This document shows positions 11,435 through 22,700 of a stretch of 64,000 bases of DNA, one piece after another (within the stretch, counting starts at the first letter, position 1; each line of letters begins with the position of its first letter). Made by a program: the position numbers and the translations under genes. The DNA is from Furcasterigmium furcatum. Taxonomy: Eukaryota > Ascomycota > Sordariomycetes > Glomerellales > Plectosphaerellaceae. The notes under the pieces are model-generated. The model saw only the letters and a program-made list of their open reading frames with translations. It did not search any database and was not told the origin of the DNA. Location: the NCBI GenBank assembly GCA_001599815.1, contig BCIA01000005.1, forward strand, positions 1,839,088-1,903,087, read 5' to 3'.

Positions 11435-11869
11435 CTACTCGTCGTACTCGTCATAGCTCCCGTTCCTCCACCTCTGGCGCCACTGAATCTCCGAGATGGC
11501 GTCGTTCATGTCCGCGCATGGCTGGAAGATCTTTGAGTCCTTCAGTCCCTCGAGGGCGGCGGCCCGCTCCTGGCGCAGGTGGGCGATTCTCTCGGGGTTG
11601 GGGATGTAACTGCTGCTCGGGTGGGGCACGCGGCCAGGGATGCGTGCGAGGCGTTCCTCGATTTCTGCCTCGGACGACCGGCGGGTCTTGGGTTGCTGTT
11701 CCATGGTGGGCGAGCAGGAAACATTGCTGACGGGGGAGGTGTCTTTGCCGTCGACTGGGACCTCCTCGACGACCTTCGTCGGCGCTTTCGCCTCCGCATG
11801 GACGGGGACTTCCTTGACCGAAACCTCGGCGGGCTTGGGGATCTTGTTTTCCTTCTTGCGGGACGGCAT
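11435..11869 (-). CDS. Hypothetical protein, small and charged
   Basis: A single open frame gives 144 residues from MPSRKKENKIPKPAEV. An in-frame upstream ATG at 11968 would add 33 residues, but the chosen start gives a lysine-rich, methionine-led N-terminus more typical of a real protein. I do not recognise a domain. The middle is rich in Val, Glu and Pro; the C-terminal third (RIPGRVPHPSSSYIPNPER, then a Gln/Arg/Trp-rich stretch ending SYDEYDE) looks ordered. There is no signal peptide or membrane segment. It is tail-to-tail with the TMEM205-like gene. It could be a conserved ascomycete orphan. Confidence 0.55.
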   Translation of the reverse strand: MPSRKKENKIPKPAEVSVKEVPVHAEAKAPTKVVEEVPVDGKDTSPVSNVSCSPTMEQQPKTRRSSEAEIEERLARIPGRVPHPSSSYIPNPERIAHLRQERAAALEGLKDSKIFQPCADMNDAISEIQWRQRWRNGSYDEYDE

Positions 11870-12699
11870 TGCGTTGGAAATGTTGGTGTGGCGATACAGG
11901 TCTGGTTGGGGGATGTGGTGGGCGAACTGCGGGCAGTGCAGTGTTGGGAGAGAAGTGAGGACGGCCATTGTGAATTCGCGGCTGCCTATGGAATCAATGT
12001 AGGTTCTTTCTGGCTGCTGAACCTTGACGGTGGATCGTGGGTCAGGTGCTCTCGTTTGTTGGGAAGGCTTGAGGTTTGTTTCTCAGGCAAGCAGTGATGC
12101 GGCGGGCTGTTTGAGGAAGGAACGGGCAAGAGCGGCCCTCCACTGCCGTCATCGTGGAACTTTATGTACCTATGCCTCGGATTGAACGAACCCCGGTAAC
12201 GACAAAACGGACGACATCAATACCACGTGTCTGCCGCTCCACCGATGTTCTCGTGATAATTCGGCAGTGGTGGTCTGTCTGCCTCGAATGACGGTGACCC
12301 GACATGTGGCGTGAGAAATCCAACCCGACGTCACCTCATTCCCAGCGTCATCATGTCCGAGCACGAAACAACGAAGTGGCTGTTATAAATTTATGTAATC
12401 AATTCTATTCAAATTCTTCTCCTTCCATTAAATGAAGTCGACGTCTCCTGCAGGTGGATGTCATCGCTTTCGCCGGTCAGGGGCCCGGATTCAAGTCCAC
12501 AAATAAGGCGTACCCCAGATTCACGACTGTGCTCCAGATCTCAATTAGCATATATATTCGAAATCTATTTTGTCGATTGAACGGAATCATATTTCTAAAC
12601 CAAATGTTCTCTCTCCATAAGGCCATGTCAACATCTGAGCCCGCCCTCATTGACGGCCCTTGAGTGTCTTCGCCCATGTCATACGGCGTTAATTCCAAG
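11870..12699. other. Intergenic, includes an AT-rich stretch
   Basis: This 830-bp stretch holds the promoter of the unknown gene at 11435-11869. From about 12370 to 12640 the sequence is clearly more AT-rich than its neighbours. No gene, repeat or RNA is recognised. Confidence 0.45.
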
Positions 12700-13644
12700 A
12701 CGAAGAATTAAGAACTGATGTTTCTGATAGGTTCTTCAATTCCAGTGTCCTGGCTCACAATGAAAATGTCTGCCCAATCCCAGAAGCTGATCCTGGAGAG
12801 ACGGACGGCTGCGAGCCTGCGACATCCCAGGATGATGCCTGGGCAGATATTCCTCAAGGATACTGATGTGGCAGTCTAACAGCCAATAGTATCGAAAACA
12901 ACGAAGATGTCTCATGTCCTTCTCAGATGTCTTCTCAGCTTGCTTCTGTTAAAGAGAACCCGCAGCCAAGTCACACACCAACTCCTCAGCCCCGAGAAGC
13001 ACGTACCCGAGGCTGGCCTCATTTGCATGTGCCCCCTGAACCAAAGATGTATTCTGATACCGAATCTCTAACTGAAATACCCCCAAAATTCATGCGTGTA
13101 CCTTCCGGAACAAGCGTGGCATGATGTGACGAACCGCCCTGACTGGGTCGAAGAGAAACGAAAGTCCCGCACCCCCACTGATCGAAAGGAAACGCTTTTA
13201 CTTATTATCCCATCCGCCGCCATGGATGGCCCTGAAGTCCCCCAACCTCCGTTCCAGCCTGGCAGCCCAAGTAGCAACCCCTTTTCCCGAATCTTGACCA
13301 GGCGTTCTCGTTCATTCGCATCTCATTAATCGCCGCAAGCCCTGGAGCCCTGTGACGACACATGCAGTCAGCCCCCCCGCCACCGAAGCAGTGATCACAA
13401 CCCCAAGAAGTTCCAGAGTACTGAGGCCTCGAATGATCCTTCCCGTGGGGCTGTCACGAAGGCTCTTGCGTGCTTCTGGGGTGGCGGTGGGAGGAGAATC
13501 ATATTCTCCTTGCTCGAGGTCATCTTCAGGGGCCTTGGGCTGTCTCCGACGGTCAAGGTCCTAAAAAAGGGGGGGCAGCCATCCAGTCAGCTGTCAGAGC
13601 CCGAAAAGGCAGGTTGGTACGAGAGAGTACGGCAGACAGGTCGG
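12700..13644 (+). pseudogene. Possible decayed gene, family unknown
   Basis: One reading frame is open from about 12700 to 13122 except for a single TGA near 12864. It continues, after a shift of one frame near 13090, to 13644 except for a single TAA at 13327-13329. The translated pieces look coding rather than random: acidic and Pro-rich segments such as ETDGCEPATSQDDAWADI, then HDVTNRPDWVEEKRK, then a hydrophobic, ordered-looking C-terminus (RRIIFSLLEVIFRGLGLS). I recognise no family. Both stops are one C-to-T change from a sense codon (CGA and CAA). Alternatives are an unrecognised multi-intron gene or chance. Confidence 0.3.
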
Positions 13645-13715
13645 TGAGGTTCTAGTAGGCAGGACTTGCACAGGGATACACACGGTTTTCGATGCGGCTA
13701 AGATGTATGGGGGGC

Positions 13716-14552
13716 TCATACCTTCAAGTTGGGGCCGTTGGCTGTCTCTTGTCGTGAAACAGCGGTCATGGCTGGCGAATGATTCTCCGAGTCTCCGTGC
13801 TGCGGGTTGCCGCCGGCATCCTGGCCCGCCGGCGGCGACACACCTCCAACACGCTGGCCAAGACTCGGGTGAGAGGATAAAGGAGGCGCCTCAACCGCCG
13901 CACGTCGATCCGAGGTCTTCGAGACATTCACAGGCATCGTTCCAGAGGGGTAGATGTTGTTGACGGTGCAATTGTTGTATTGTATCGTGTTGCTCGAATT
14001 TTCGATCTCCAGGATGTTCTTGGTGATGACGTTTGAACTGCCATTATTTTGAACGTCGGCTTTGTTTCCCATCCAAGCTTGAATTACCTCAGCAGTGACG
14101 GGCACAGCCTCGGGAGCCATCTTGGGCAACGAGGCCCGACTTGAAGCGTCGCGGTGATTCGGATGGGTGGCACGAAGTGTCTCTTGGGGCGGCGAATTGA
14201 CCAACATCACCAAGTTCAGTGCGGAAAAAGAGGGCTGTGGCTGTGAATGTCCATTATCGAAACTCACCTTGTGTCCGTACCCTACTGCAGAAAGAACGGA
14301 CTTCTCGAATCAGCGTCCCGTACCGAGCTTGGCGGCCAGTTATTCGGCCTGCACAATTTGCTCATGCATGAGGGGTGTGGTGGAGGGACGATGGGAGCCC
14401 AAGCGGCGCCCCAACTCTCCCTCGACATTGGGCCTCATTCGCAGAACGTGTCGTTGTTCGCTCGAGGAGACCGCCTGCCCCTTGGGCGATGGGGCCCTTT
14501 CGTCCCGACGAGATTTTGCCGTTCCCGATGACTTGTACGACCGACTTAACAT
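13716..14552 (-). pseudogene. Uncertain broken gene with Asn-rich segment
   Basis: Two coding-like stretches lie on this strand. The upstream one (14552-14268) reads through a Ser/Arg-rich region, meets TAA and TGA codons, and ends at a good gtgagt donor (14267-14262). The downstream one (about 14180-13716) is open and contains MAPEAVPVTAEVIQ followed by an Asn-rich, beta-prone region (about 50 residues, many N, I, T and S), then a disordered tail. The downstream frame alone is open for 183 codons from an ATG at 14267 and could be a complete small gene. No known domain is recognised. Confidence 0.3.
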
Positions 14553-15753
14553 GAGGCTGGAAACAGGGGGTGCCCCTTTTGGAAGGGAACCGTTCTTTTC
14601 TCCCTGCGTGTTGGTACCACAAATCCTTTATGCGAACCATCCCTCCATGATCGGGAAGTATGATGTACCTTCTCCAAGGTGCTCGGCCACGCGGCGCGGG
14701 TTGCATGCAGCCACCTTCACCCGCTCATGTTGGAACGAGGACGAGAAGCAAGACATGGCATGCCTGTTTGTGGCGAGTAAGAATATCCGGGAGGGTCCAT
14801 TAAGGCTTTGTCATGAAGAGAGTACTGCGCCTGTTCTACAGGTTTATCTGTAGACGCTGCCCCCTGTTTGTTCCCTGGAGATCACCTGTCTGTCGCCAGC
14901 TTACACCCGTGGTGGCCGACCTTGGGACGCTGCTCACACTCGACTGGAGGTAAATATTCTAGGCCCATTATTTGAGTACATTGACGCTTTTCTATTCTTG
15001 TATTTCCTCCAAGGTATCAGGCTGTCGACTCTGTTGATCTCGTTGGACTGTCGGAGGGATCACCGTGACGAAAGCCTGACCTCCTCGACGCCCGGCTACG
15101 ATGGCACACTAGAGACCGGTAAATTCGAGAATCTTCTTGCTCTCTGCATGAGATTCCTTCCTGATGAATCTTGCGGTGAGGCCTGTTTCGTCTTGGCCAC
15201 ACCATCCTGAAGGCGATTTGCCCAGGGCCACGATGATGCTCTCGCAACCTCCAGAGGCATCAAGCCCCCCTATTCGCCATCATTCCCCCTGATCTCCTCG
15301 ATGGATAGTCGATGGCCCTTGGCATTCGTGCCTTATCCATACTGATGGAATCTCGGTGACGCTTTAGGTTGGCTCGTCCGAGATAGCCTTGCTGGGTAGA
15401 CGCCGGCCGGCTTCTCCAGTAGCCGGAGACTGCCCTTTGTACCACCTTCACAGCCCATCCACACTCTCGTCCAGCGTCAACACTGGCTCATTTTCTTCAA
15501 GTTCCCCTCGCTGAAAGGGCCCCCAAAGCTGACACGTCACCGCCGCAACTGCAGCCACTACGACGTCCGGCATCCATCGAGTGTGAATAGGGACGTCTCG
15601 CCGTCGACCACGATACTTGTCCATAACGAGAGATCCTTGAAGCCATCACTGGTACCCTCACCGCCTGAAACGAGACGAAACCTCACGGCCGCAGAGGAGG
15701 CCCGACCAACAGACTGGTTGCCTCGTAGAGGCCTCCATCATCGTTGCGGCAAC
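14553..15753. other. No intact gene; possible coding relics
   Basis: No intact gene is seen. On the minus strand between about 15270 and 15000 a coding-like frame (LDASGGCESIIVALGKSPSG and following) is interrupted by TAG and TGA codons, so it may be a relic. The final 200 bp are the leader of the next gene. Confidence 0.35.
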
Positions 15754-16866
15754 ATGGCAGAAGTCTTTGGGGTCGTTGCGGCCGCTACGCAGCTGGCGGG
15801 TGCTTGTCTGAGTCTGATCGACCTCATGGCGAAGATAAAAGGGGCAACAGGCACGCTGTTGAGATATCAGCATCAGTTCCAGGAACTACACAACCTCTCT
15901 CTTTCTATTTCCCAGAATCCCCTTCTACAGACCGACGAGGTCTTCTCCCACACTCAGTCCTTGTTGCTCTTTATCCAACATATATCCCTCGAGCCCCTTC
16001 TTCAGAAAGGCTTGGTCTCCCGTACTTGGGGCCTTCTCAGGAGAGATCAATATCTTGCAGAGACATCAAAGGTCCTCGAGCAACGCAAGTCCTCTCTGTC
16101 TCTGATCATCAGTGACATACAGGCAAGAGCACTCTACGACATCCGTTCCAACCTACGGTCAATGTCCGACTCCAACACCGAAGCAACTCTGTCCGAGTAC
16201 CCACCCGACAAACCCCTGAGGACCGACCTCTTTGACGAGACACCCACACGGTCGTCCACAGAGATGTCTAAGAGAAAGACCAAAACTCCACCTCGGCGTC
16301 TTCTGCCGACTGATTCCGAGAGCGATGATGACTACGACTATGGTTCCATCAGCATCCGCGAGAACCTTAGACGGGTCGTCAACCGTAGGATCAATCAGAG
16401 TGCCAACGACGACATGAGCGTTTGGTCTGGACAAAGAGCTAGAGCAGGAGTGATTCAGAGGAACGGTCATCAAACGAGTGACGCTGGCTATTGCCCCGGA
16501 GGCACCAGTATCTGGGATGGGAACATCAAGGAAGGCGATGAGGCTCAGATCAACTGGTCTGACAGGCCCACGGGCACCTATACACATGCAGGGGGTGCGT
16601 CTTGGGAGAGCCCTCCTGCTGGAGACTCATCTGTGCCGCGCTCGGCCGTTCTACAGGTTTATCAAGGGAACGAGCACCGCGGAGGCACCACCCCCCAGGG
16701 AGTGACGGTCAGCGACGACAAGATCCAGATCAACGGGTACGACCAGAGATACGACACCCGCCAACGCTCACCCGCTTCGGAGGGAAAGAGTCAGGCTGAG
16801 GAGCAGGGACCGCAGGGCCAGGCTCCGATGCTGCTGGCGTGGAAGGATTCGACTGACTCGGATTGA
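15754..16866 (+). CDS. STAND-type N-terminal domain protein with repeat tail
   Basis: One exon encodes 370 residues from MAEVFGVVAAATQLAGACLS. This start pattern, followed by a helical region to about residue 130, is that of the fungal STAND N-terminal (Fungal_N/SesA-like) domains found ahead of NACHT or NB-ARC modules. Here no NTPase follows. The middle (about 150-220) is Ser/Thr/Arg/Asp-rich and probably disordered. The tail has three related segments: SVWSGQ (222), SIWDGN (252) and QVYQGN (301), each followed by a Gln/Asn/Gly stretch such as AQIN and KIQING (323). Stand-alone proteins of this kind can act with STAND partners in fungal cell-death signalling; applying that here is inference. 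An upstream in-frame ATG at 15583 would add 57 residues. Confidence 0.75.
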   Translation: MAEVFGVVAAATQLAGACLSLIDLMAKIKGATGTLLRYQHQFQELHNLSLSISQNPLLQTDEVFSHTQSLLLFIQHISLEPLLQKGLVSRTWGLLRRDQYLAETSKVLEQRKSSLSLIISDIQARALYDIRSNLRSMSDSNTEATLSEYPPDKPLRTDLFDETPTRSSTEMSKRKTKTPPRRLLPTDSESDDDYDYGSISIRENLRRVVNRRINQSANDDMSVWSGQRARAGVIQRNGHQTSDAGYCPGGTSIWDGNIKEGDEAQINWSDRPTGTYTHAGGASWESPPAGDSSVPRSAVLQVYQGNEHRGGTTPQGVTVSDDKIQINGYDQRYDTRQRSPASEGKSQAEEQGPQGQAPMLLAWKDSTDSD

Positions 16867-18701
16867 TTGTGTTTGAGGATTCCAGGGTCAAGGTCAGGGG
16901 CAGGAGAGGGTATCGCACCGCCAAAGTACACGCCAGGGGGGATGATCGTTCCGTTGAAAAGTTACTTTCCTTTCTCTTCATTCTCTTGATCTTACTCACT
17001 GCTTTTCTTTTTGGTTTTTCTTCCTTCCTATTCTCATTCCTCCTACAGTTCCCTTCCCTTGATAGTCCTTACCTGTCACCATGTGCTCCGAAGACAAGAT
17101 AATAGTCATATGCTCTTATGTATTCACTCGTTCCTATACATCCTTTCTATAATAGCTCTATTTTCGATTAGAAAACATCGAACTCGCCTATTTCCCGGTT
17201 ATCCCGAAAAGTCTCTCCAGCCTTCGGTATCGTCTCGCCTTCACCGAGTTCGCGGTCCCATTGCCTGTGCCCGATTATTGCTGTTTGATGTTAACAAATG
17301 TTACGACTCATATACTATCAAATCTTGGCTATGTCAAGGCGAATCGCGCCCAGCCGGAGGAGGTTGTCATGCCGCGAGGCCAACCGCCGCCAAATCGCCG
17401 TAGACTGAAGAGCATCCTGGCCCTCCAGTATTCATGGCCAGACAAGGTTCGAAACATACGTAAAATGTCCAGATCTGCTCTTTACCTTTCTCTCCCCAGC
17501 TTGAACGTCAAGACAAGGCTGGCCAGGACCCCTGCTCAGCGATACCGGCACCGTGGTCGTGGTATCAAAACGCCAAAGGCGGTGAAGGCACCAAATGAGT
17601 CAGCAGGCGCCTCGACATCAAGATCCCTGACCGACCATGGATGTGACATCACCTCACAATTGCACAAGTTTTGGATGAACAATCCTCGGTTGCATTTTGC
17701 AAGCTAACTAAACCACGATAACAGTACCGTAACCGCAGGCAAGCCCTCAAAATATGCTCCCAGAACGACCGTCATCGCCCAGATTCCCTCCTCCCCTCCA
17801 CACTGCCACACCCCATACATATCCCGCAATATCCGGCTCAAGCTGATCGAAAACTGTCCAGTCTCAGCGAGCCTCGGTATTGATTCCTCCTCTTTTGTGT
17901 CCGAATGATGCGCTGCTTTTTTGCTTCGCGCACCATAGTGGCATTGTGTGCCGACCCAGTCCATCCAGGCGATATATAGCTCGCGCCTCCGTTTTCNCCT
18001 CCCGCCGCTGGGACATTTTGTGTCCGTTCCCAGTAACCCCCGTTGTAAAATTAAAAGAAGTTGAAGAAACGCCAAAGGCAGTGTTGTGCTCATGTCGCAT
18101 TGGGCGACATGAAGAAGAAAGCCCGCCACGAAATGTTGAAGTGGGGACGATGCCAGTATGAGTAGAAACGAAGTGCTGCCGCAGGCGGGGTATGTGTGCA
18201 AAGAAGAGGTGAAGAGCCCAGTTCCAAAGTGGTGCTGGGCGAAGCAAGAGGCAAAGTCCAGCTCGTATCCGTTTGTTCGTTCCATCATCATCGTGAGAAG
18301 CCGTCTCGAGGCTGAGTGGGCAAAGCGAGTCGGTGACTCAAAGCTTCGTTCCCAGGGCGTGGGTCTCCAGACGTGTCGTAGAGACCCTGGTGAGGCGAAT
18401 CGTCGCGATGAAAGTTCCACTGTGCCAGAGCCTGCCGGGCGCGCTCATTGCGAGGCAGAGTGTCGTTCTGTCCCCTCAATCCCCCCGACGCCAAACCAGA
18501 CCGTGTCGTGAGAGAGGTGAGAGTGTGATCCGGGACGTAGGTGTCTCGGAGCGAAGGAAAGTCGTGACGCGGTGTTCCTGGCCCAGCCAACCGTTCGAGT
18601 CAAGAAGATCCGATCCCAGAGAAGAATGGGAAAAAGCCCAAATCCACCCAGTAATCCCAACCACCGTCCAAACAACGCCGTGCTATGCAAGAAAAGGAGT
18701 A
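16867..18701. other. Convergent non-coding region with one ambiguous base
   Basis: This 1.8-kb gap lies between the 3' ends of the STAND-domain gene and STB3. It is T/C-rich just after 16960 and fairly AT-rich to about 17350. A 148-codon and a 238-codon frame are present but lack recognisable content. Base 17997 is N, so local sequence quality may be imperfect. Confidence 0.5.
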
Positions 18702-19745
18702 TTATACAGAACCGAGGCGCAGGAGAGCCTCGACCGCCTCACGCTCCTGTGCGTCAGACGTGGCAGCGAGGGCCGTAAAGTCCAGGTTGAATGGCTGTGG
18801 CGATCGGGCCATGCCGGTGGCAACGGGTCGCATGCATCCCGGGGAGCCCAGGAAGCTGCGACCGGATTGCGCGGCGTAAGATTCGGCGCGAAGACCGGCG
18901 GCGCCGACGGCGGCCCAGTCTTCGTCGTCGGTGACGTCTTCGGGGTCATCGTTCATGTCGATGTCGTCGTCGTCGGGGGCTTCGGAGCAGGAGGCCGAGG
19001 CCGAACCGTCCAGGGACATCTTGTCCGCCTCATCCTCCATCATCAAGCCGCGGCGGTCGTCGTGGGAGAAGACGATCGAGTTGCCGGCGCCGAAGGATGT
19101 CGCGTCGAGGTGAGACCTGTCGGCGTTGCCCCGGCCGGCGGCGTTCTTGGTGATGGGGATGCCCGTGGAGTAGTCGTGATCGGCAGGAGTCGAGCCCCTG
19201 CGAGCGGGTTGTCCACGTCGGCGGGCGTCCCAGCGGCCCCAGCCAACCTTCTCGTACTCAACGTCCCCATCCACTCCGCCTCCCTCTCCTCCTCGCCCTT
19301 CCAGGGCTCCAACCACCAGCCTGCGCGCCTTTGTCGGAGGGATGCCTGCGAAACCGGGGACCGATGTGGTCAGGTAGCCCATGATGTGGCGGATAGCTAG
19401 GGGGCCGTGGTTGAGCAGGATCTCGGGCAAGTGGTGCTTGGCCAAGAGCTGGGGCGTGATGGCGCCAGCAGAGTCCAGGGACGGGGAGGTGCGACGAGCA
19501 GCGGCGGCGTCCTGGCCGTCGTGCAGGTCGAGATCCGAGTCGATGGGCTCAAGCTTGGCCTTCTGGAGCTGGGCCTTGAGGCCGTGAGGCGGCAAGGCGG
19601 GGGAGATGGAGTTGGGAGGCGTGGGAAGGGCCTGAGATCGTGTCACAGTCGCAGGCATGCTCCGAGCCGCTACAACAGTCAAGTTGTCTCGGCTCAAGGG
19701 AGTGACCTGGTGGATATCGCGAGCAGCTGCTGCCATGGTTGCCAT
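18702..19745 (-). CDS. STB3: Stb3-type Sin3-binding protein
   Basis: A single exon encodes 347 residues. Residues of about 95-175 form the Stb3 domain: ITPQLLAKHHLPEILLNHGP, then AIRHIMGYLTTSVPGFAGI, then PPTKARRLVVGALE and VEYEKVGWGRWDARRRG. In yeast, Stb3 binds Sin3 and the ribosomal RNA processing element (RRPE), repressing ribosome-biogenesis genes when TORC1/PKA signalling is low. The C-terminal half has an acidic run (DDDDIDMNDDPEDVTDDEDW) and ends in a short conserved-looking REAVEALLRLGSV. The N-terminal 90 residues are Ala/Pro-rich. No intron is needed. It stands alone, with 4.5 kb of gene-free DNA upstream. Confidence 0.9.
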   Translation of the reverse strand: MATMAAAARDIHQVTPLSRDNLTVVAARSMPATVTRSQALPTPPNSISPALPPHGLKAQLQKAKLEPIDSDLDLHDGQDAAAARRTSPSLDSAGAITPQLLAKHHLPEILLNHGPLAIRHIMGYLTTSVPGFAGIPPTKARRLVVGALEGRGGEGGGVDGDVEYEKVGWGRWDARRRGQPARRGSTPADHDYSTGIPITKNAAGRGNADRSHLDATSFGAGNSIVFSHDDRRGLMMEDEADKMSLDGSASASCSEAPDDDDIDMNDDPEDVTDDEDWAAVGAAGLRAESYAAQSGRSFLGSPGCMRPVATGMARSPQPFNLDFTALAATSDAQEREAVEALLRLGSV

Positions 19746-22700
19746 GATGTCGGTTTCGGTGCGAGAGCTTCGGAAGACGCTGGAGGGGGAGGAGGTCAGC
19801 GGGAGTTGCTTTTATACGCGAGTATACGCGAGCGGGAGGAAGGAAGGAAGGTTTGCTGATGTTGAGTCACAGCACACAGCCTTGGGAGACGGGATCCGGG
19901 GGTTCGGCCACTTACAAGTCAGTCCGAAGCGTTGCGATGTGCGATGCTTTGCGGTTGGGACGGCAAAGCAAGGTTTGGCAAGAAAGGCGATGATGGACAA
20001 GCTAGCAGAGCTGATGCGACGACCTGGACTGTGACAGTGAGAATCTCTTTGCGATTTGTTTTGGTGTGATTTCGCGTTGTGTTGTTGCTTTGGGGAGGAG
20101 GGAGAGAAGGGGGAGGGTGACCGGGGGCGAGAACGGACAGGATATAGTTCCAAGGGCTGGCTGGGCTGGTTGGTGTGTCGCTGGCGTACAATGATTCGCG
20201 AGGTGCGACGCGCACAAAGCACACCAACAGGCAGGTACTTTCCTTCAGCACAGTTGTGGAGGGAGTAAGACTCATCCAAGGCGCTGGGCTTCCCAGGCAG
20301 TGCTGCCCGTGCTGTGCCCTGTCCGGCCAGGACCTGGGTACGTCAGTCGCGACGGGGGAGGTACAAGCGATACTCGGGGTACATCCGCGCCCGCCGTGGG
20401 CGTTGTGGGTACCTGTGCAGTAGCTTCCGGGTGCTGGACAAGTCTCCATCGTCACTGACTTGGGCGGGCCTCCCAGCTGGGTCATGCCCCCTGCCCGCGG
20501 CGAACAAAGGCCCCGGCAGCAGCCACGACGTGCAGCGACTGGTTGCTGGATACGGGGATGGCGTGGGAGGAGCGAGATGATAAGGGCGTGGGCCTAGGGA
20601 CGCGAGGCATCTGTGGCAATGCCAACAAGGAAAGAACAGGGAGAGATGGGAGGGGTGCATGCACTAAGCTCTTGGGCGTATCCCGATCCAGGCTGACCTG
20701 ACTGACGTGCGACACACTGTGTGGCATTTTCCCATTTCCCATTGGGGCCGGGCCAGCTTCAGTTGAATTTCCCCCTTTCATCCCTTTGCGAAATGTGCAA
20801 ATTGCACCATTCGGCCCTGTGCTTTACCACGTCGTATTGCTCCCCTTGTTGATATCGTCCGATGCATCCGGCTGGCCGGCCATTCCACGGCTTTCCCGGT
20901 GTTTCTGGGGCTTCGGCACATCCATCCATCTGCATTCTCCCCGGAAAGATGAGATGAGTCAGAGATCCAATATCAACACCCGGACAAGCTGCTGGACATT
21001 TGACACCAACTCAACGGAAACCCTTGCCCTAACTAATATGGACTACTCCCTCCCTCCCTCCCTCCAACTGATAACACCACCGGGCAATAGCACCAACACC
21101 ATCATAAATCCCGGGCCCTTCACTAAACCTTATCAGGGCGCGTCTCCGTCGTCTTCCTGGCATATCGCTTCCTGCCATCTGCCGCTGGGATATCCTTCCC
21201 ACATCAAAACACGGCGGAAACCGGAAGACCTGGCCCAGGGCGCCCACAACGGCTGTTTCAACAGGTCCGGGGGTCTGGCGAGCAGGCAGCCCCCCCAGCT
21301 TTCCTGATCACCCGCCGCTACCCCGATGTCAACCCCATGTGATCGGCCCTAGACGCGAGTGATTGTGGGGACCTCACTTCCACCTCGGAGCCACGATATC
21401 CTGGCCGCCAGTGCCATTGGCCAGGGGCTCGAAACTCCAGGCCTGGGAGCTTGCGCATGGGGTCGCTTGGACGGCACTTGGTGCTGCTGCGACGTGTTGT
21501 CGACGTGTCGTGCCGGCGCCATCTTTCTGATGCTAGGGTTAGGGCAAGAGATGGTCGCATCGACAGATTGACACGTTCGGTCGATATTGGCGGAATGCCA
21601 TCCAGTTCTGATCGGCAGGCACTGGGATCCCAGCAAGGCAGTCTCGGACTCGAGTCCGTTCCCCAATGAGCGGCCATATGGCAGCAGGGTTCGCTGATCG
21701 ACTTTGCTGGGACCAGAGATCGTCTGCCATATTCAATGGGGACCGGCACTGGTTGATGACTCGGTCTGGGACGCGATCGACGTGTCAGGACGACATCCCA
21801 TATGTTACTCGCTGAAGGAAAGTTTCGACTTGGGACAAACCGGTTCTTCTGGACGACTACCCATTCTTGGACACAACAAGCCGTTTCTCAAAACCACTTT
21901 GGCTGACGTGGAAGCGAAGACACGACATCAGTGTGGGAGCCGCATTGCATGCAAGTACATCGCCGATGACTTCATCGAAAGCCCTAACTTGACAATACGG
22001 GGCCCATCCGCCATTCTTTGTTTGTGGGGGGCCAACAACAGCGAGCTATGCCCTTCCCTGCCTGCAGTCAACCGGTCTTCTCAGCTTGCCATGAACAACG
22101 GGACGCTGACGACAGATGGTGGCTGCTGAAAACTTTCGGGTACCTGACAGGTCTGCAGCAAGCTTCCCTCCCACATGCCGCCGTCCGCCCGTGCCTGGGT
22201 TCGCGGCGCAAACTGAAGTAAATCGATGATGGATTGGTTGCGTGGCTCGGACGTTGCCCTTCTGTGCCCTGAACCAAGGCAATGGTTCCTTTCTCTTGAC
22301 CCTGACAGCGTCACCATCTTGGGTGGCGGCTGACCTCATCGCACAGCAACCACAACCACCACTGCCACTGCCACACTGGAAAATCCCCGACGCGCTGTCA
22401 CTCTCGCTGCTATTTCGGTCTACCCACTGTGTGCTTTCCCACCCACGGATTCCGGCCAGGGGGCGTGTTGTTAGTGATCTAGGCCGAAAAGGGGAATCGC
22501 ACTGTTTACGAGCAATTCGCATTCTGCTCCCAGGCTACCACACACCACACACCACAGCAGAACCCGGCCACTCTCCAAACTGACCGGGGAGATAACACCA
22601 GTGTTATCAGAGTTGCAATGACAACCCAAAAGTTGAGTTTCCCAACGAGGCCGAGATAAGCAGTTCGTAGCTTATCTTGATCGATACACAAGGCCGTCGA

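Noticed and set aside
12370..12640. AT-rich stretch considered as a RIP-degraded transposon
   Set aside because: Short, without terminal repeats, target duplications or transposase-like translation.
14167..14853. A 228-codon plus-strand frame
   Set aside because: It overlaps coding-like minus-strand segments and is Cys/Arg/Ser-rich without structure.
17704..18420. A 238-codon minus-strand frame spanning the ambiguous base
   Set aside because: No recognisable family, and it lies where the STB3 3' UTR is expected.
21534..21544. Telomere-like TAGGGTTAGGG as a chromosome end or healed break
   Set aside because: Only two units, flanked by ordinary unique sequence; too short for telomeric DNA.
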